Assembly (NCBI GenBank): GCA_018195615.1 | Contig: JAGTPG010000001.1 | Location: forward strand, 62,001-126,000 | Direction: 5' to 3' | Source of the DNA: Streptomyces tuirus | GTDB taxonomy: Bacteria > Actinomycetota > Actinomycetes > Streptomycetales > Streptomycetaceae | Length of the DNA: 64,000 bases | Shown: positions 19,647-28,479 of the stretch, piece by piece | Numbering within the stretch: position 1 is the first letter of the stretch | Layout: each line of letters starts with the position of its first letter | The notes under the pieces: model-generated | Told to the model about the DNA's origin: nothing | What the model saw: the letters and a program-made list of their open reading frames with translations, nothing else | The model's database searches: none | Translations under genes and position numbers: made by a program

Positions 19647-20756
19647 ATGGCGAAAATGCTCGCTGCCCGACTGCACACGCTCGGTGAGCCGATGTCGGTG
19701 GACACGATCGATGTGCCCGTTCCGCGGCCGACCGATGTGCTGGTGCGGGTGAAGGCATGCGGAATCGTCCCGAACATGGCGAATGTGATCAACAACTGGC
19801 CCACCTGGTACCCGCACCAGCCCCTGCCCAAGCTCCCCGCGATCTTCGGTCTGGACCCGGCGGGCGTGGTCGAGGCGGTCGGCGAGGCGGTACTCAACAC
19901 CAAGCCCGGCGACCGGGTCTATGTGAGCCCGCTGCGGTCCTGCGGCAGCTGCCAGGTGTGCCGCGGCGGCGAGCTCAGCCGGTGCCGCTACTTCACCCTG
20001 AACGGCTACTTCAGCACGTCCCGCGACGGCCGGCGGATCTTCGACCTGTACCCCTACGGCGGCTTCGCGGAGTACATGACGGCGCCGCAGTACTCGATCG
20101 TCAACATCCCCGACACCATGACGTTCGAACAGGCCGGCAAGCTCGGTTACATCGGCACCTCCTACGGTGCCCTCAGGCACGCGGCGGCCGGCCCGGGCCA
20201 GGTAGCGTTGATCGACGGCATCACGGGCACGCTCGGCGTCGCCTCCACCCTTCTCGCGCTGGCCTCGGGCGTCTCCAAGGTGCTCGGGACCGGCCGCAAC
20301 GAGGAACTCCTCAAGCGCGTCCAGGAGTTGGCCCCGGACCGGATCGAGGTCATGCGGCTCGGCGAGGGGTCCACCGGCGAGTGGGCCAAGTCGCGGACAG
20401 GGGGCGAGGGGGCGGACTTCGTCATCAGCGCACTCGGTGCCAAGGCCCCGGTGGAGACGATGCTCGACTCCATGCAGGGCGTCCGCCGCGGCGGCAGGGT
20501 GGTCAATGTCGGTGGCGTGGCCGACCGGCTGCCCGTGGACGTGAAGTGGCTCATGGACGAGCAGGTCCAGCTGATCGGCTCCAACTGGTTCAGCACCGCG
20601 CAGGGCCAGGAAGTGGCCGACATGGTGGCGACCGGGGCACTGGACCTGTCGTACCTGATCACCAAGCCCTTCCCGCTGTCCGAGGTCAACGAGGCGATCT
20701 CGGGACGCGCCACCGACCTCGACGGCGGATTCAGCAACTACGTCGTGATCCCCTGA
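19647..20756 (+). CDS. Zinc-type medium-chain alcohol dehydrogenase
   Basis: An intact 369-residue NAD(P)-dependent dehydrogenase. The structural zinc cluster CGSCQVCRGGELSRC is near residue 95, and the GroES-like domain ends before the Rossmann segment IDGITGTLGVASTLLALA. The N-terminal catalytic-zinc motif is unusual: where typical enzymes have CGxCxxD, this has ACGIVPNMANV, so the chemistry may not be standard alcohol oxidation. The C-terminus (GSNWFSTAQGQEVADM, GGFSNYVVIP) is clearly related to the truncated dehydrogenase at 52537. Fourth gene of the operator-5 operon. Confidence 0.87.
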   Translation: MAKMLAARLHTLGEPMSVDTIDVPVPRPTDVLVRVKACGIVPNMANVINNWPTWYPHQPLPKLPAIFGLDPAGVVEAVGEAVLNTKPGDRVYVSPLRSCGSCQVCRGGELSRCRYFTLNGYFSTSRDGRRIFDLYPYGGFAEYMTAPQYSIVNIPDTMTFEQAGKLGYIGTSYGALRHAAAGPGQVALIDGITGTLGVASTLLALASGVSKVLGTGRNEELLKRVQELAPDRIEVMRLGEGSTGEWAKSRTGGEGADFVISALGAKAPVETMLDSMQGVRRGGRVVNVGGVADRLPVDVKWLMDEQVQLIGSNWFSTAQGQEVADMVATGALDLSYLITKPFPLSEVNEAISGRATDLDGGFSNYVVIP

Positions 20757-20841
20757 ACCGGGGATTCCCCCTACCCACCCCGCGGTGGCCCTGTTCTGCC
20801 CTGACGCCGCCGCGGGGTGTCCCGGCATTCTGGAGGAGCCG

Positions 20842-21747
20842 ATGGAACTGCGCTGGCTGGAGTCGTTCGTCGTCGTCGCGGAGGAACTGCACTTCGCGCG
20901 GGCCTCGGACCGTCTGCATCTCGCCCCGTCGGCGCTCAGCGCCCAGATCAGAGCGCTGGAGTCACACCTGGGCGTACGGCTCATCGACCGCGGACGCCGC
21001 ACCCGCCCGGCACTGACCAGTGCCGGGCGGCTCTTCCTCGAGGAGGCGCGGCTGACCCTCGCACAGGCCGCACGGGCCGAGGCGGTGGGCCGGCGGGCCG
21101 GGCGCGGGGAGCTCGGACATGCCCAGATCGCGTACGTCGCCTCGGCCGCGTTCTCCGGGGTGCTGACCGACGTCCTCACCCGCTGCGCGGCTCCCGGCAC
21201 CGACCTCACCGTGCAAGTCCGCGAGTTGGAGACACCGGCCCAGCTGGAAGCGCTGGCCTGCGGGGACATCGACGTCGGTTTCCTGCGCTGGCGGCCCGAG
21301 TACCCACCCGAGGTCACGGCCACCTGCCTGCTCACCGAGCAGGTCGTCCTGGCGCTGCCGGCCGCCGCGCCACTGGCGGCGTACGAGGCGGTACCGGCGG
21401 CGAAACTGTGCGACGAGAGCTTCGTGGCCCCGCACTTCGACGAGGAGTACGGCTGCCGTGACCAGATTCTCGAAGTGGCGGAGCAAGGGGGGTTCACCCC
21501 GCGGTGCGCTCCCCCGGTGCGGGACTACATCGCGGCGCTGACGCTGGTGGGCGGCGGTCTCACGGTGGCCCTGGTCCCCGATTCGCTGCGCCGCGTGCGG
21601 ATCCCGGGAGTGGCGTACCGTCCACTGGCGGACGTGGCGCTGACGACCCGGCTGGTCGGCGCCTATCGCAAGGGGGAGACCTCGCCCGCGGTGCGCGGCG
21701 TGATCCGCCGGCTGCGGGAGGCCGCCGCCGCGACGGCCACCACCTGA
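20842..21747 (+). CDS. LysR-family transcriptional regulator
   Basis: A 301-residue LTTR. The winged helix-turn-helix covers MELRWLESFVVVAEELHFAR through SALSAQIRALESHLGVRLIDR; the remainder is the substrate-binding domain. The ATG at 20842 follows GGAGGAGCCG. It lies 85 bp after the alcohol dehydrogenase, in the same direction as the downstream 3-hydroxyacyl-CoA dehydrogenase. It is a second regulator in an area already covered by LacI, and may respond to a pathway intermediate. Confidence 0.9.
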   Translation: MELRWLESFVVVAEELHFARASDRLHLAPSALSAQIRALESHLGVRLIDRGRRTRPALTSAGRLFLEEARLTLAQAARAEAVGRRAGRGELGHAQIAYVASAAFSGVLTDVLTRCAAPGTDLTVQVRELETPAQLEALACGDIDVGFLRWRPEYPPEVTATCLLTEQVVLALPAAAPLAAYEAVPAAKLCDESFVAPHFDEEYGCRDQILEVAEQGGFTPRCAPPVRDYIAALTLVGGGLTVALVPDSLRRVRIPGVAYRPLADVALTTRLVGAYRKGETSPAVRGVIRRLREAAAATATT

Positions 21748-21969
21748 AGCACCGTTGCACAGCAGGCGTCGGGCAGGAGACCGACGCCTCGTCGGCATGC
21801 AGTCGCTCCCGTGCCCGGGTCGGCCTCGGAGCGACGCAGGTTTGTACGTGAACGACGCACTGTTCAAGCAGGTCAGAGGGTGTTCTCCCGGCCTACGCTC
21901 AACACGGCGACACACACTGTGGCGGCGTCGGTCGACCGCCGCCCGACGGAGGGACAGGCGGAGAGGCAC

Positions 21970-22836
21970 ATGAGAGCGATCAAACACGTGGGCGTCGTGG
22001 GCGCGGGTCAGATGGGCCGGGGCATCACCGAGGTGTGTGTCCGGGCGGGGCTGCACGTCACCTTGTGCGACGTGACCGAGGACCGGGCCCGGGCCGGCCT
22101 GGCGGGCGTGGCGGATTCCCTGCTGAAGGCGGAACAGCGCGGCACCCTCGCGCCCGAGGAGCGCGCACACGCCCTGGCCGGGGTGTCGGTCACCGACGAC
22201 CTCTCCCGGCTGGGCGGGGCGGACCTGGTCATCGAGGCGGCCGTCGAGGACGAGCGGGCCAAGACGGCGCTGTTCCGGCACCTGGGTGAGGTGGTCGCGG
22301 ATCCGGCCGCCGTGCTGGCGAGCAACACCTCATCGATCCCCATCGCCCGGCTCGCCGCCGCGGCCGGGCGCCCGGAGTCGGTGGTCGGCCTGCACTTCTT
22401 CAACCCGGTCCCCGTCATGCCCCTGGTCGAGGTCGTCCCCTCCCTGCACACCTCGAAGGCCACGGAACTGCGCGTGCGTGCCTTCGCCGGCGAGGTCCTG
22501 GGCAAGAGGACGATCGTCGCGCAGGACCGCGCCGGCTTCGTGGTGAACTCGCTGCTGATTCCGTACCTGTTGGCGGCCGTGCGCATGGTCGGTTCCGGCA
22601 CGGCGACGGCGGAGGACATCGACACCGGGATGACCGCGGGCTGCGCTCATCCCATGGGCCCGTTGCGCCTCGCCGACCTCATCGGACTGGACACCGTGGC
22701 GGCGATAGGCGAGGCACTGTACGAGGAGTACCGGGAACCGCTGTACGCCCCTCCCCCACTGCTGCGCCGCATGGTCGAATCGGGCCTGCTGGGCCGTAAG
22801 TCGGGGCAGGGGTTCTTCGATTACGTTGACAGCTGA
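21970..22836 (+). CDS. 3-hydroxyacyl-CoA (3-hydroxybutyryl-CoA) dehydrogenase
   Basis: An intact 288-residue NAD-dependent enzyme. GVVGAGQMGRGITEV is the nucleotide-binding loop, LASNTSSIPI and GLHFFNPVPVMPLVEVV are family signatures, and HPMGPLRLADLIGLD marks the C-terminal domain. The ATG at 21970 was preferred to the upstream ATG at 21811, which adds 53 non-homologous residues. It oxidises 3-hydroxyacyl-CoA in beta-oxidation. A paralogue with the same layout is at 54199, beside a second glutaryl-CoA dehydrogenase. Confidence 0.92.
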   Translation: MRAIKHVGVVGAGQMGRGITEVCVRAGLHVTLCDVTEDRARAGLAGVADSLLKAEQRGTLAPEERAHALAGVSVTDDLSRLGGADLVIEAAVEDERAKTALFRHLGEVVADPAAVLASNTSSIPIARLAAAAGRPESVVGLHFFNPVPVMPLVEVVPSLHTSKATELRVRAFAGEVLGKRTIVAQDRAGFVVNSLLIPYLLAAVRMVGSGTATAEDIDTGMTAGCAHPMGPLRLADLIGLDTVAAIGEALYEEYREPLYAPPPLLRRMVESGLLGRKSGQGFFDYVDS

Positions 22837-23046
22837 GGTCCGCTGACCTCACCAGGCGTGGCTGAATGGGCCGGGTCCGCGAAGCCCCTCACCGGCGGCG
22901 TCGAGTACGTCCACGACGAGGGCATCCGGGTCCTCACTGATGCAGCGCCGCTGGCGCGACGTTCGCTGCGTCTCCCAGCACGTGGCGGGCAACAACGGCT
23001 CGCTGCGTCCTCTGGGTGCGGTTCTCTCGGGTCGGGAGGACGTCCG

Positions 23047-23313
23047 ATGAGCCCGCTCGCGTCGACACCGACGGATCGCACCGTGCTGCGCCAGGCGTTC
23101 GGCTGCTTCCCGTCGGGTGTGACAGCCCTGTGCGCACTCCACGGCAGCGTGTACGTCCACGGTGCCGGCCTCTGGCTGGGCTGCTCGGTCCACGCCGAAG
23201 TGGCCGGAGGCGACCACACCATCGTCCTGCTGGAGATCCACGGCTTGCGGGCCTAACCCGACCGGGAGCCACTGGTGTTCCACGGCAGCCGGTTCCGGCG
23301 CCTGGCCGCCTGA
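23047..23313 (+). pseudogene. Flavin reductase (HpaC-like) remnant with internal deletion
   Basis: The first 30 or so codons (LRQAFGCFPSGVTALCAL) match the start of flavin-reductase-domain proteins. The rest (LGCSVHAEVAGGDHTIVLLE, and after an in-frame TAA, REPLVFHGSRFRRLAA) matches their C-terminus. About 100 residues of the FMN-binding barrel are missing between the two parts, and the TAA interrupts the tail. The frame is otherwise kept, so the deletion was in phase. It may once have been the reductase partner of a monooxygenase in this island. The 210 bp before it (22837-23046) hold no gene I can support. Confidence 0.75.
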
Positions 23314-23332
23314 TGGGCCGATAGCGGACGCG

Positions 23333-23378
23333 GGAGCTCCCGGCCCCTCCGCACATGTGACAGGGGGCCGGGAGCTCC
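23333..23378. terminator. Bidirectional hairpin terminator
   Basis: A perfect 15-bp stem, GGAGCTCCCGGCCCC (23333-23347) and its complement (23364-23378), lies between the plus-strand flavin-reductase remnant and the end of the minus-strand etfA. Confidence 0.82.
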
Positions 23379-23411
23379 TCGGGCTCATGCGCCGGTCTTC
23401 CGGCGGAGGGC

Positions 23412-24377
23412 TCAGCCGGCTTCCCGACGGACGGCCACTTCCTGGATCAGCCGGGGGGCCACGGCGAACAGGTCGCCCACCACGGCGTAGTCGGCGACGT
23501 CGAGGATCGGCGCCTCGGGGTCTTTGTTGACCGCGACGATCGTCTTGGAGGTCTGCATCCCGGCGAGGTGCTGGATGGCCCCGGAGATGCCCAGGGCGAT
23601 GTACAGCTGGGGGGAGACGGACTTGCCGGTCTGCCCCACCTGGTACTGGTGTGGGTAGTAGCCGGCGTCGACCGCGGCGCGTGAGGCACCCACCGCTCCG
23701 CCCAGGGCGTCGGCCAGTTGCTCCACCACTTTGAAGCCGTCCGCTCCTGCGACACCTCGTCCGCCGGACACGACGACGGTCGCCTCGGTGAGCTCGGGAC
23801 GGTCCCCGGCGAGCGCGGCGCGGCGGGCGGTGATGCGGGCGGATGCCGCGCGGTCGACCGGCGGCAGGGCGAGTTCCCGCTCGCCCGCCTCCACAGGACG
23901 TTCCTCCGGCTCGCAGGAGCCGGGCCGCAGGGCGATCACCGGCAGGCCGTGGGTGACCTGTGCGCGCACGGTGTACGACCCGCCGAAGACGACCTGGGTG
24001 GCCACGCCGGACGAGTCCACGTCGACCGCGTCGGTCAGCAGCCCGCCGTCCAGCCGCGCGGCGAGACGCCCGGCCACCTCGTTGCCGTCCGTCGTCGCGG
24101 AGACCAGCACGGCGGCCGGGGAGACCTCCCGGACCGCGAGTTCCAGGGCTTCGACGGCCGGCGTGGCGAGAAACTCGTCCGCTTCGGTGGATTCAGCCGC
24201 GTGGACCGTCGTGGCGCCATGACGGGCGAGGGGCTCCCGGAGGCGTGCCGCGGTTCCGGGCGTTCCCACGACGACGGCGGCCGGGTCACCCAACCGCCGT
24301 GCGACGGTGAGGAGTTCGTAGGTGGACTTGTGGACGCGTTCCCCGTCGTGGTCGACGAGGACGAGGACATCGGGCAT
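23412..24377 (-). CDS. etfA: Electron transfer flavoprotein alpha subunit
   Basis: An intact 321-residue subunit that binds FAD and passes electrons from acyl-CoA dehydrogenases to the respiratory chain. The C-terminal FAD-binding signature is present: [20 protein letters not shown], then [20 protein letters not shown]. It is the last gene of a minus-strand operon after etfB (39 bp gap) and the acyl-CoA dehydrogenase. Confidence 0.95.
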   Translation of the reverse strand: MPDVLVLVDHDGERVHKSTYELLTVARRLGDPAAVVVGTPGTAARLREPLARHGATTVHAAESTEADEFLATPAVEALELAVREVSPAAVLVSATTDGNEVAGRLAARLDGGLLTDAVDVDSSGVATQVVFGGSYTVRAQVTHGLPVIALRPGSCEPEERPVEAGERELALPPVDRAASARITARRAALAGDRPELTEATVVVSGGRGVAGADGFKVVEQLADALGGAVGASRAAVDAGYYPHQYQVGQTGKSVSPQLYIALGISGAIQHLAGMQTSKTIVAVNKDPEAPILDVADYAVVGDLFAVAPRLIQEVAVRREAG

Positions 24378-24416
24378 GGGTGCCTGCTTCTGGTCGTGCT
24401 TCTGGGGAGGGGCGGT

Positions 24417-25199
24417 TCAGACGAGCTTCTGGGCGATCAGGTACCCGACGAGCTGCCGGCCGGCCGAGCCGTCGTCCGTGATGCGGATTCCGGCGGCCCG
24501 CGCCGGACGCGGGACGGCGTCGACGACGTGGGTGCGGGTCGCGAGGAACCCGGTGTCGTCCACGCCGGGGAACAGGTCGTCGAGGTCGACCGTCTCCACC
24601 GGCTTCTTCTTGGCGGCCATGATCCCCTTGAAGGAGGGGTAGCGGGGTTCGTTGATCTTCTCGGTGACGCTGACCAGCGCGGGCAGCGGTGCGTCGAGCG
24701 TGGCCTCGCCGTTCTCGGTCTCGCGCTCCGCGCGCACCCGTCCCGCGTCCACGGTCAGCTCCCGCGCGTGCGTCAGCTGCGGCAGGCCGAGCAGGTCCGC
24801 GACCATGGCGGGGACCGCGCCGGCCTGTCCGTCGGTCGTCGTGTTGCCCGCGAGTACCAGGTCGACGTCCTCCAGCCTCCGCACGGCGGCTGCCAGGGTC
24901 TTCGCGGTGGTCACGGCGTCGGCGCCGTGGAGCCTGTCGTCGCAGATGTGGAGGCCTCGATCGGCGCCCATCGCCAGGACCTTGCGGATGGCGTCGATCG
25001 CGGTGCCGGGTCCCATGGACACGACGGTGACCTCGGCGCCCACCGCCTCCTTCAGCGTCAGGGCCTCCTCCGTGGCCCGCTCGTTGATCTCGTCCAGGAC
25101 GAGATCGGCCGTCTCACGGTCGAGGGTGTGGTCGGCCTCGGACAGGGTGCGCTCGGCAGCGGTGTCCGGAACCTGCTTGACGAGTACGACGATGTGCAC
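24417..25199 (-). CDS. etfB: Electron transfer flavoprotein beta subunit
   Basis: An intact 260-residue partner of EtfA. MHIVVLVKQVPDTA is the typical start, and the AMP-binding region reads VLAGNTTTDGQAGAVPAMVA. It lies 30 bp after the acyl-CoA dehydrogenase stop, so the dehydrogenase and its electron acceptor are made together. Confidence 0.95.
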   Translation of the reverse strand: MHIVVLVKQVPDTAAERTLSEADHTLDRETADLVLDEINERATEEALTLKEAVGAEVTVVSMGPGTAIDAIRKVLAMGADRGLHICDDRLHGADAVTTAKTLAAAVRRLEDVDLVLAGNTTTDGQAGAVPAMVADLLGLPQLTHARELTVDAGRVRAERETENGEATLDAPLPALVSVTEKINEPRYPSFKGIMAAKKKPVETVDLDDLFPGVDDTGFLATRTHVVDAVPRPARAAGIRITDDGSAGRQLVGYLIAQKLV

Positions 25200-25229
25200 G
25201 GTCGTCTTCCTTCGGTCTTCGGTGGTTGG

Positions 25230-26405
25230 TCAGCGGAACGCCGGGTAGCCGGTGATCGCCTGACCGACGACCAGGGTGTGCATCTCGCCCGTGCCTTCGT
25301 AGGTGAGGACGGACTCCAGGTTGTTGGCGTGACGCAGTGGCGAGTACTCCAGGGACACGCCGTTGGCTCCGAGGACGGTGCGGCACTCCCGCGCGATGGC
25401 GATCGCTTCCCGGACGTTGTTGAGCTTGCCGACGCTGATCTGCTCGGGCCGGATGCGGTGCTGGTCCTTCAGACGGCCCAGGTGCACGGCGAGGAGTGCG
25501 GAGCAGCCCAGGGACACGGTCATGTCGGCGAGCTTCTTCTGGGTGAGCTGGAAGGCGCTGATCGGCTTGTCGAACTGGACGCGGGAGTCGGCGTAGTCGA
25601 CGGCCGCCTGGATCGAGTCGCGGGCGGCGCCGACCGCGCCGAACAGGATGCCGAAGCGGGCCTCGTTGAGGCAGGACAGCGGGCCGCGCAGGCCCTGTGC
25701 GTGCGGCAGCCGCGCGGAGTCCGGCAGCCGGACGTCGTCGAAGTACAGCTCCGAGGTGATGGACGCGCGCAGCGACATCTTCTGCTTGATGTCCTGCGTG
25801 GTGAAGCCGGGTGTGCCGCGCGGTACGAGGAATCCGCGGATGCCGTCCTCGGTCTGCGCCCAGACGGTGGCCACGTCGGCGATGCCGCCGTTGGTGATCC
25901 ACATCTTGGAGCCGTTGAGGATCCAGTCGTCACCGTCGCGGACGGCCCTGGTGCGCATTCCGGCGGGGTTGCTGCCGAAGTCGGGCTCGGTCAGGCCGAA
26001 GCAGCCGATCGCCTCACCGGCGGCCAGCCGGGGCAGCCACTCCTCCTTCTGCTCTTCCGAGCCCCACTTCCAGATGGAGAACATCGACAGCGAGCCCTGC
26101 ACGGAGACGAAGCTGCGGAAACCGGAGTCCGCCGCCTCCAGCTCCAGACAGGCCAGGCCGTAGCTGACCGCGTTCGTCCCGGCGCAGCCGTACCCTTCGA
26201 GGTGCATGCCCAGCACGCCCAACTTGCCGAGTTCTGGGGCGAGTTCACGGGCGAAGTGCGCGTTCTCGAACCAGTCGCCGATGTGCGGACGTACCCGGTC
26301 GGCGAGGAACTTGGCGACGGTGGCCCGGATCTCGCGCTCCTCGTCGGTGAGGACGGAGTCGATGTCGAGCAGGTCGAGGGGGTCCTTCAGGGGCTTGCCG
26401 CTCAT
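25230..26405 (-). CDS. Glutaryl-CoA-dehydrogenase-like acyl-CoA dehydrogenase (copy 1)
   Basis: An intact 391-residue FAD flavoprotein that desaturates an acyl-CoA. Motifs: CFGLTEPDFGSNPAGM (substrate/FAD segment), KMWITNGGIAD, QFDKPISAFQLTQKKLADM and the catalytic-Glu region LTYEGTGEMHTLVVGQA. The YEGT-M/H pattern groups it with glutaryl-CoA dehydrogenases. The ATG at 26405 follows AAGGAGCTCACC. The frame is open upstream into the CoA-transferase without a stop, which I think is an indel artefact. A diverged second copy lies at 53015. Confidence 0.92.
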   Translation of the reverse strand: MSGKPLKDPLDLLDIDSVLTDEEREIRATVAKFLADRVRPHIGDWFENAHFARELAPELGKLGVLGMHLEGYGCAGTNAVSYGLACLELEAADSGFRSFVSVQGSLSMFSIWKWGSEEQKEEWLPRLAAGEAIGCFGLTEPDFGSNPAGMRTRAVRDGDDWILNGSKMWITNGGIADVATVWAQTEDGIRGFLVPRGTPGFTTQDIKQKMSLRASITSELYFDDVRLPDSARLPHAQGLRGPLSCLNEARFGILFGAVGAARDSIQAAVDYADSRVQFDKPISAFQLTQKKLADMTVSLGCSALLAVHLGRLKDQHRIRPEQISVGKLNNVREAIAIARECRTVLGANGVSLEYSPLRHANNLESVLTYEGTGEMHTLVVGQAITGYPAFR

Positions 26406-26418
26406 GGTGAGCTCCTTG

Positions 26419-27620
26419 TCATTCGGGTGGGACATCGGGTGGTCGGTGCGGAGGATCTCCGCGGTGTGCCGGCCGAGGCCGGGCGGGGGCAGGCGGTACT
26501 GCGCGGGCGTCCTGCTCAGCGCGATGGGGTGCGCGACCTGGCGGGAGGGCCTGCCTGCTTCCCCGTCGGCGGGTGCGGCGGGGATGTCGACGATGCCGGG
26601 CAGGCCGAGCCTGTGGGCGAAGGCGAACGCCTCGTCGAGGGTGTTGACCGGCCCGGCGGGCACGCCGGCGGCCAGCAGGACGGTCGACCAGTGGTCGGCG
26701 CCCGCGGAACCGAGCCGTTCGGTCAGGATGTCCCGCAGTTCGCCGCGGTGGGCGACTCGGTCGGCGTTGGTGCGGAAGCGGTCGTCGAGAGCGAGACCGG
26801 GCTCCCCGACGACCTCGGCGAGCGCCGCGAACTGCCGGTCGTTGCCGACCGCGACGGCGAGCGGACGGTCGGCGGTGGGAAGCGTCTCGTACGGGGCGAT
26901 GCTCGGGTGCGCGTTGCCCATGCGCCCCGGAACCACACCGGCGACGGCGTACGCCGACGCCTGGTTGACCATGGCCGACAGCAGTGAGCCGAGCAGATTC
27001 ACCTCGACCAGTTGCCCCTCGCCGGTGGCGTCCCGGTGCCGCAGGGCCGCCAGGATGCCGGTCGAGGCGTGCAGTCCGGTGATCACATCGACGAGGGCCA
27101 CGCCCGCCTTCACCGGCTCCCCCCGCGCCTCCCCGGTCACGCTCATCAGGCCGCCCACGGCCTGCACGAGCAGGTCGTACCCGGGGATCGCCGCGCCCGC
27201 ACCGCTGCCGAATCCACTGATCGAGCAGTAGATCAACTCCGGTTGCCGCGCCCGGAGTTCCTTGTGCCCGAGGCCCAGCCGCTCCATCGTGCCGGGCCGG
27301 AAGTTCTCCACCAGTACGTCGGACTCGGCGACCAGGGCGCGTGCCTGTGCGCGGCCCGCCTCCGTGTTCAGGTCGAGCACGATCGACCGCTTGTTGCGGT
27401 TGACGCTCAGGAAGTAGGTCGACGTGCCGTCATGGTCCGCCGGCGGGTGCCAGGCCCGGGTGTCGTCCCCGATGCCCGGCCGCTCGATCTTCACCACGTC
27501 GGCGCCGAGGTCGGCGAGGAGCATGGTGGCGTAGGGCCCGGCGAGAACCCGGGAGAAGTCGGCGATGCGCAGGCCGTCCAGCGCGCCCCGCCCCGATGCA
27601 TCGGTGCAGTGGGTGCTCAC
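26419..27620 (-). CDS. Class III (family III) CoA-transferase
   Basis: About 400 residues of the CaiB/BaiF family: GLRIADFSRVLAGPYATMLL, GADVVKIERPG, RNKRSIVLDLN, FRPGTMERLGLG, and the catalytic-Asp segment GYDLLVQAVGGLMSVTG. It would move CoA onto a dicarboxylic or aromatic acid, such as glutarate, for the adjacent dehydrogenase. The GTG at 27620 follows GAGGAGGGTGC. As read, the frame continues into the next gene; adding one C in CCCACCCGAATGA, as seems to be missing elsewhere in this window, would end it at the TGA at 26419-26421, just before the ribosome site of the dehydrogenase. Confidence 0.87.
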
Positions 27621-27676
27621 GCACCCTCCTCTCTGATCGTCCCGGCCGACGGTGTCTTCCGCCGAACCGGGTGCGT

Positions 27677-28110
27677 TCACCACCAGCGCTCCGACGACGT
27701 CGCCCGGTAGGTGAGTTCGACGAGGGGCAGCCCTTGGTCGAGGGGAGCCACGGCCCGCACGACTCGCACCCGCGCCCCGACCGCGACCACGACCGGCTCC
27801 GTCCCGGTGACCTGGCAGAGCAGGGTGAAGCCCTCGTCCATCGCGACGAACCACGTGTTGAGCGGAACCTGACCGATACGGCGAAGGAGGACCCCGGCGC
27901 CGGTGCTGAGCTCCCGTTCGAAGCCAGTTGCTCCGCAGGCGCGGCAGAACGAGCGACGGTAGGCCGGGGTGCCGCACCAGAGGCACCGCTGGAAGAAGAG
28001 GTCGCGGCAGGCCGCCTCCGGGGCGGCGCGACCGCCGGTGTCGTGCCGACGGCAGCCGCCTCAGCATCTGCCCTGAGCTCGTTGTGTTCGCGGCTCTCTG
28101 TCTGGAGCAT
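27677..28110 (-). CDS. DUF35 Zn-ribbon/OB-fold acyl-CoA-associated protein, one frameshift
   Basis: About 144 residues. The rubredoxin-like zinc ribbon reads CLWCGTPAYRRSFCRACGA and the OB-fold follows with VPLNTWFVAMDEGFTLLCQV, ending TSSERWW. One C is missing near 28020-28023; restoring it joins AVAPPP to EAACRDLFFQRC. The ATG at 28110 follows GGGAGG. Such proteins partner thiolases or acyl-CoA enzymes and may channel CoA esters. First gene of the minus-strand CoA operon, 56 bp before the CoA-transferase. Confidence 0.82.
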
Positions 28111-28479
28111 CGCGGCCTCCCGCACGCAGTTCGGTGACCGGAAACAGGTGATCGGAATCCGATGTCCCCCTCACCTTGGCCCCGCCGCGGAGCGACGGTC
28201 AACGACGAGCTGACGCATCTTTGTGCGCGGAACACGTCCCATCTGCCCAGGTCAGAAGCGCGTCCGGCACGCCAGGCTCGCCACCCTGCCAAGCTGCGAT
28301 CCTGAATATTATGGCGTTCAATAAAAACTCACTCGATGTTGGGTATTGAGCACCACGAACAGGGCGCTTTTCGACGATAAATTCGCGCTATTCCTTCATT
28401 CGGACGATACTGGACCGTGAGCCTTTTATGCCGGAGAGGCCCGGGGGACTGTTTCGAATGTGATGCGAAAGGATGCGCC
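28111..28479. other. Divergent intergenic region with AT-rich core
   Basis: No gene seen. The stretch around 28300-28420 (for example GAATATTATGGCGTTCAATAAAA) is far richer in A/T than anything else in the window except operator regions. It lies between the DUF35 gene (minus) and the metalloprotease (plus) and probably holds both promoters. Confidence 0.5.

Noticed and set aside
23718..26987. A 1089-residue plus-strand frame
   Set aside because: It lies antisense to etfA, etfB and the acyl-CoA dehydrogenase, all of which have clear family motifs. It is a high-GC shadow frame.
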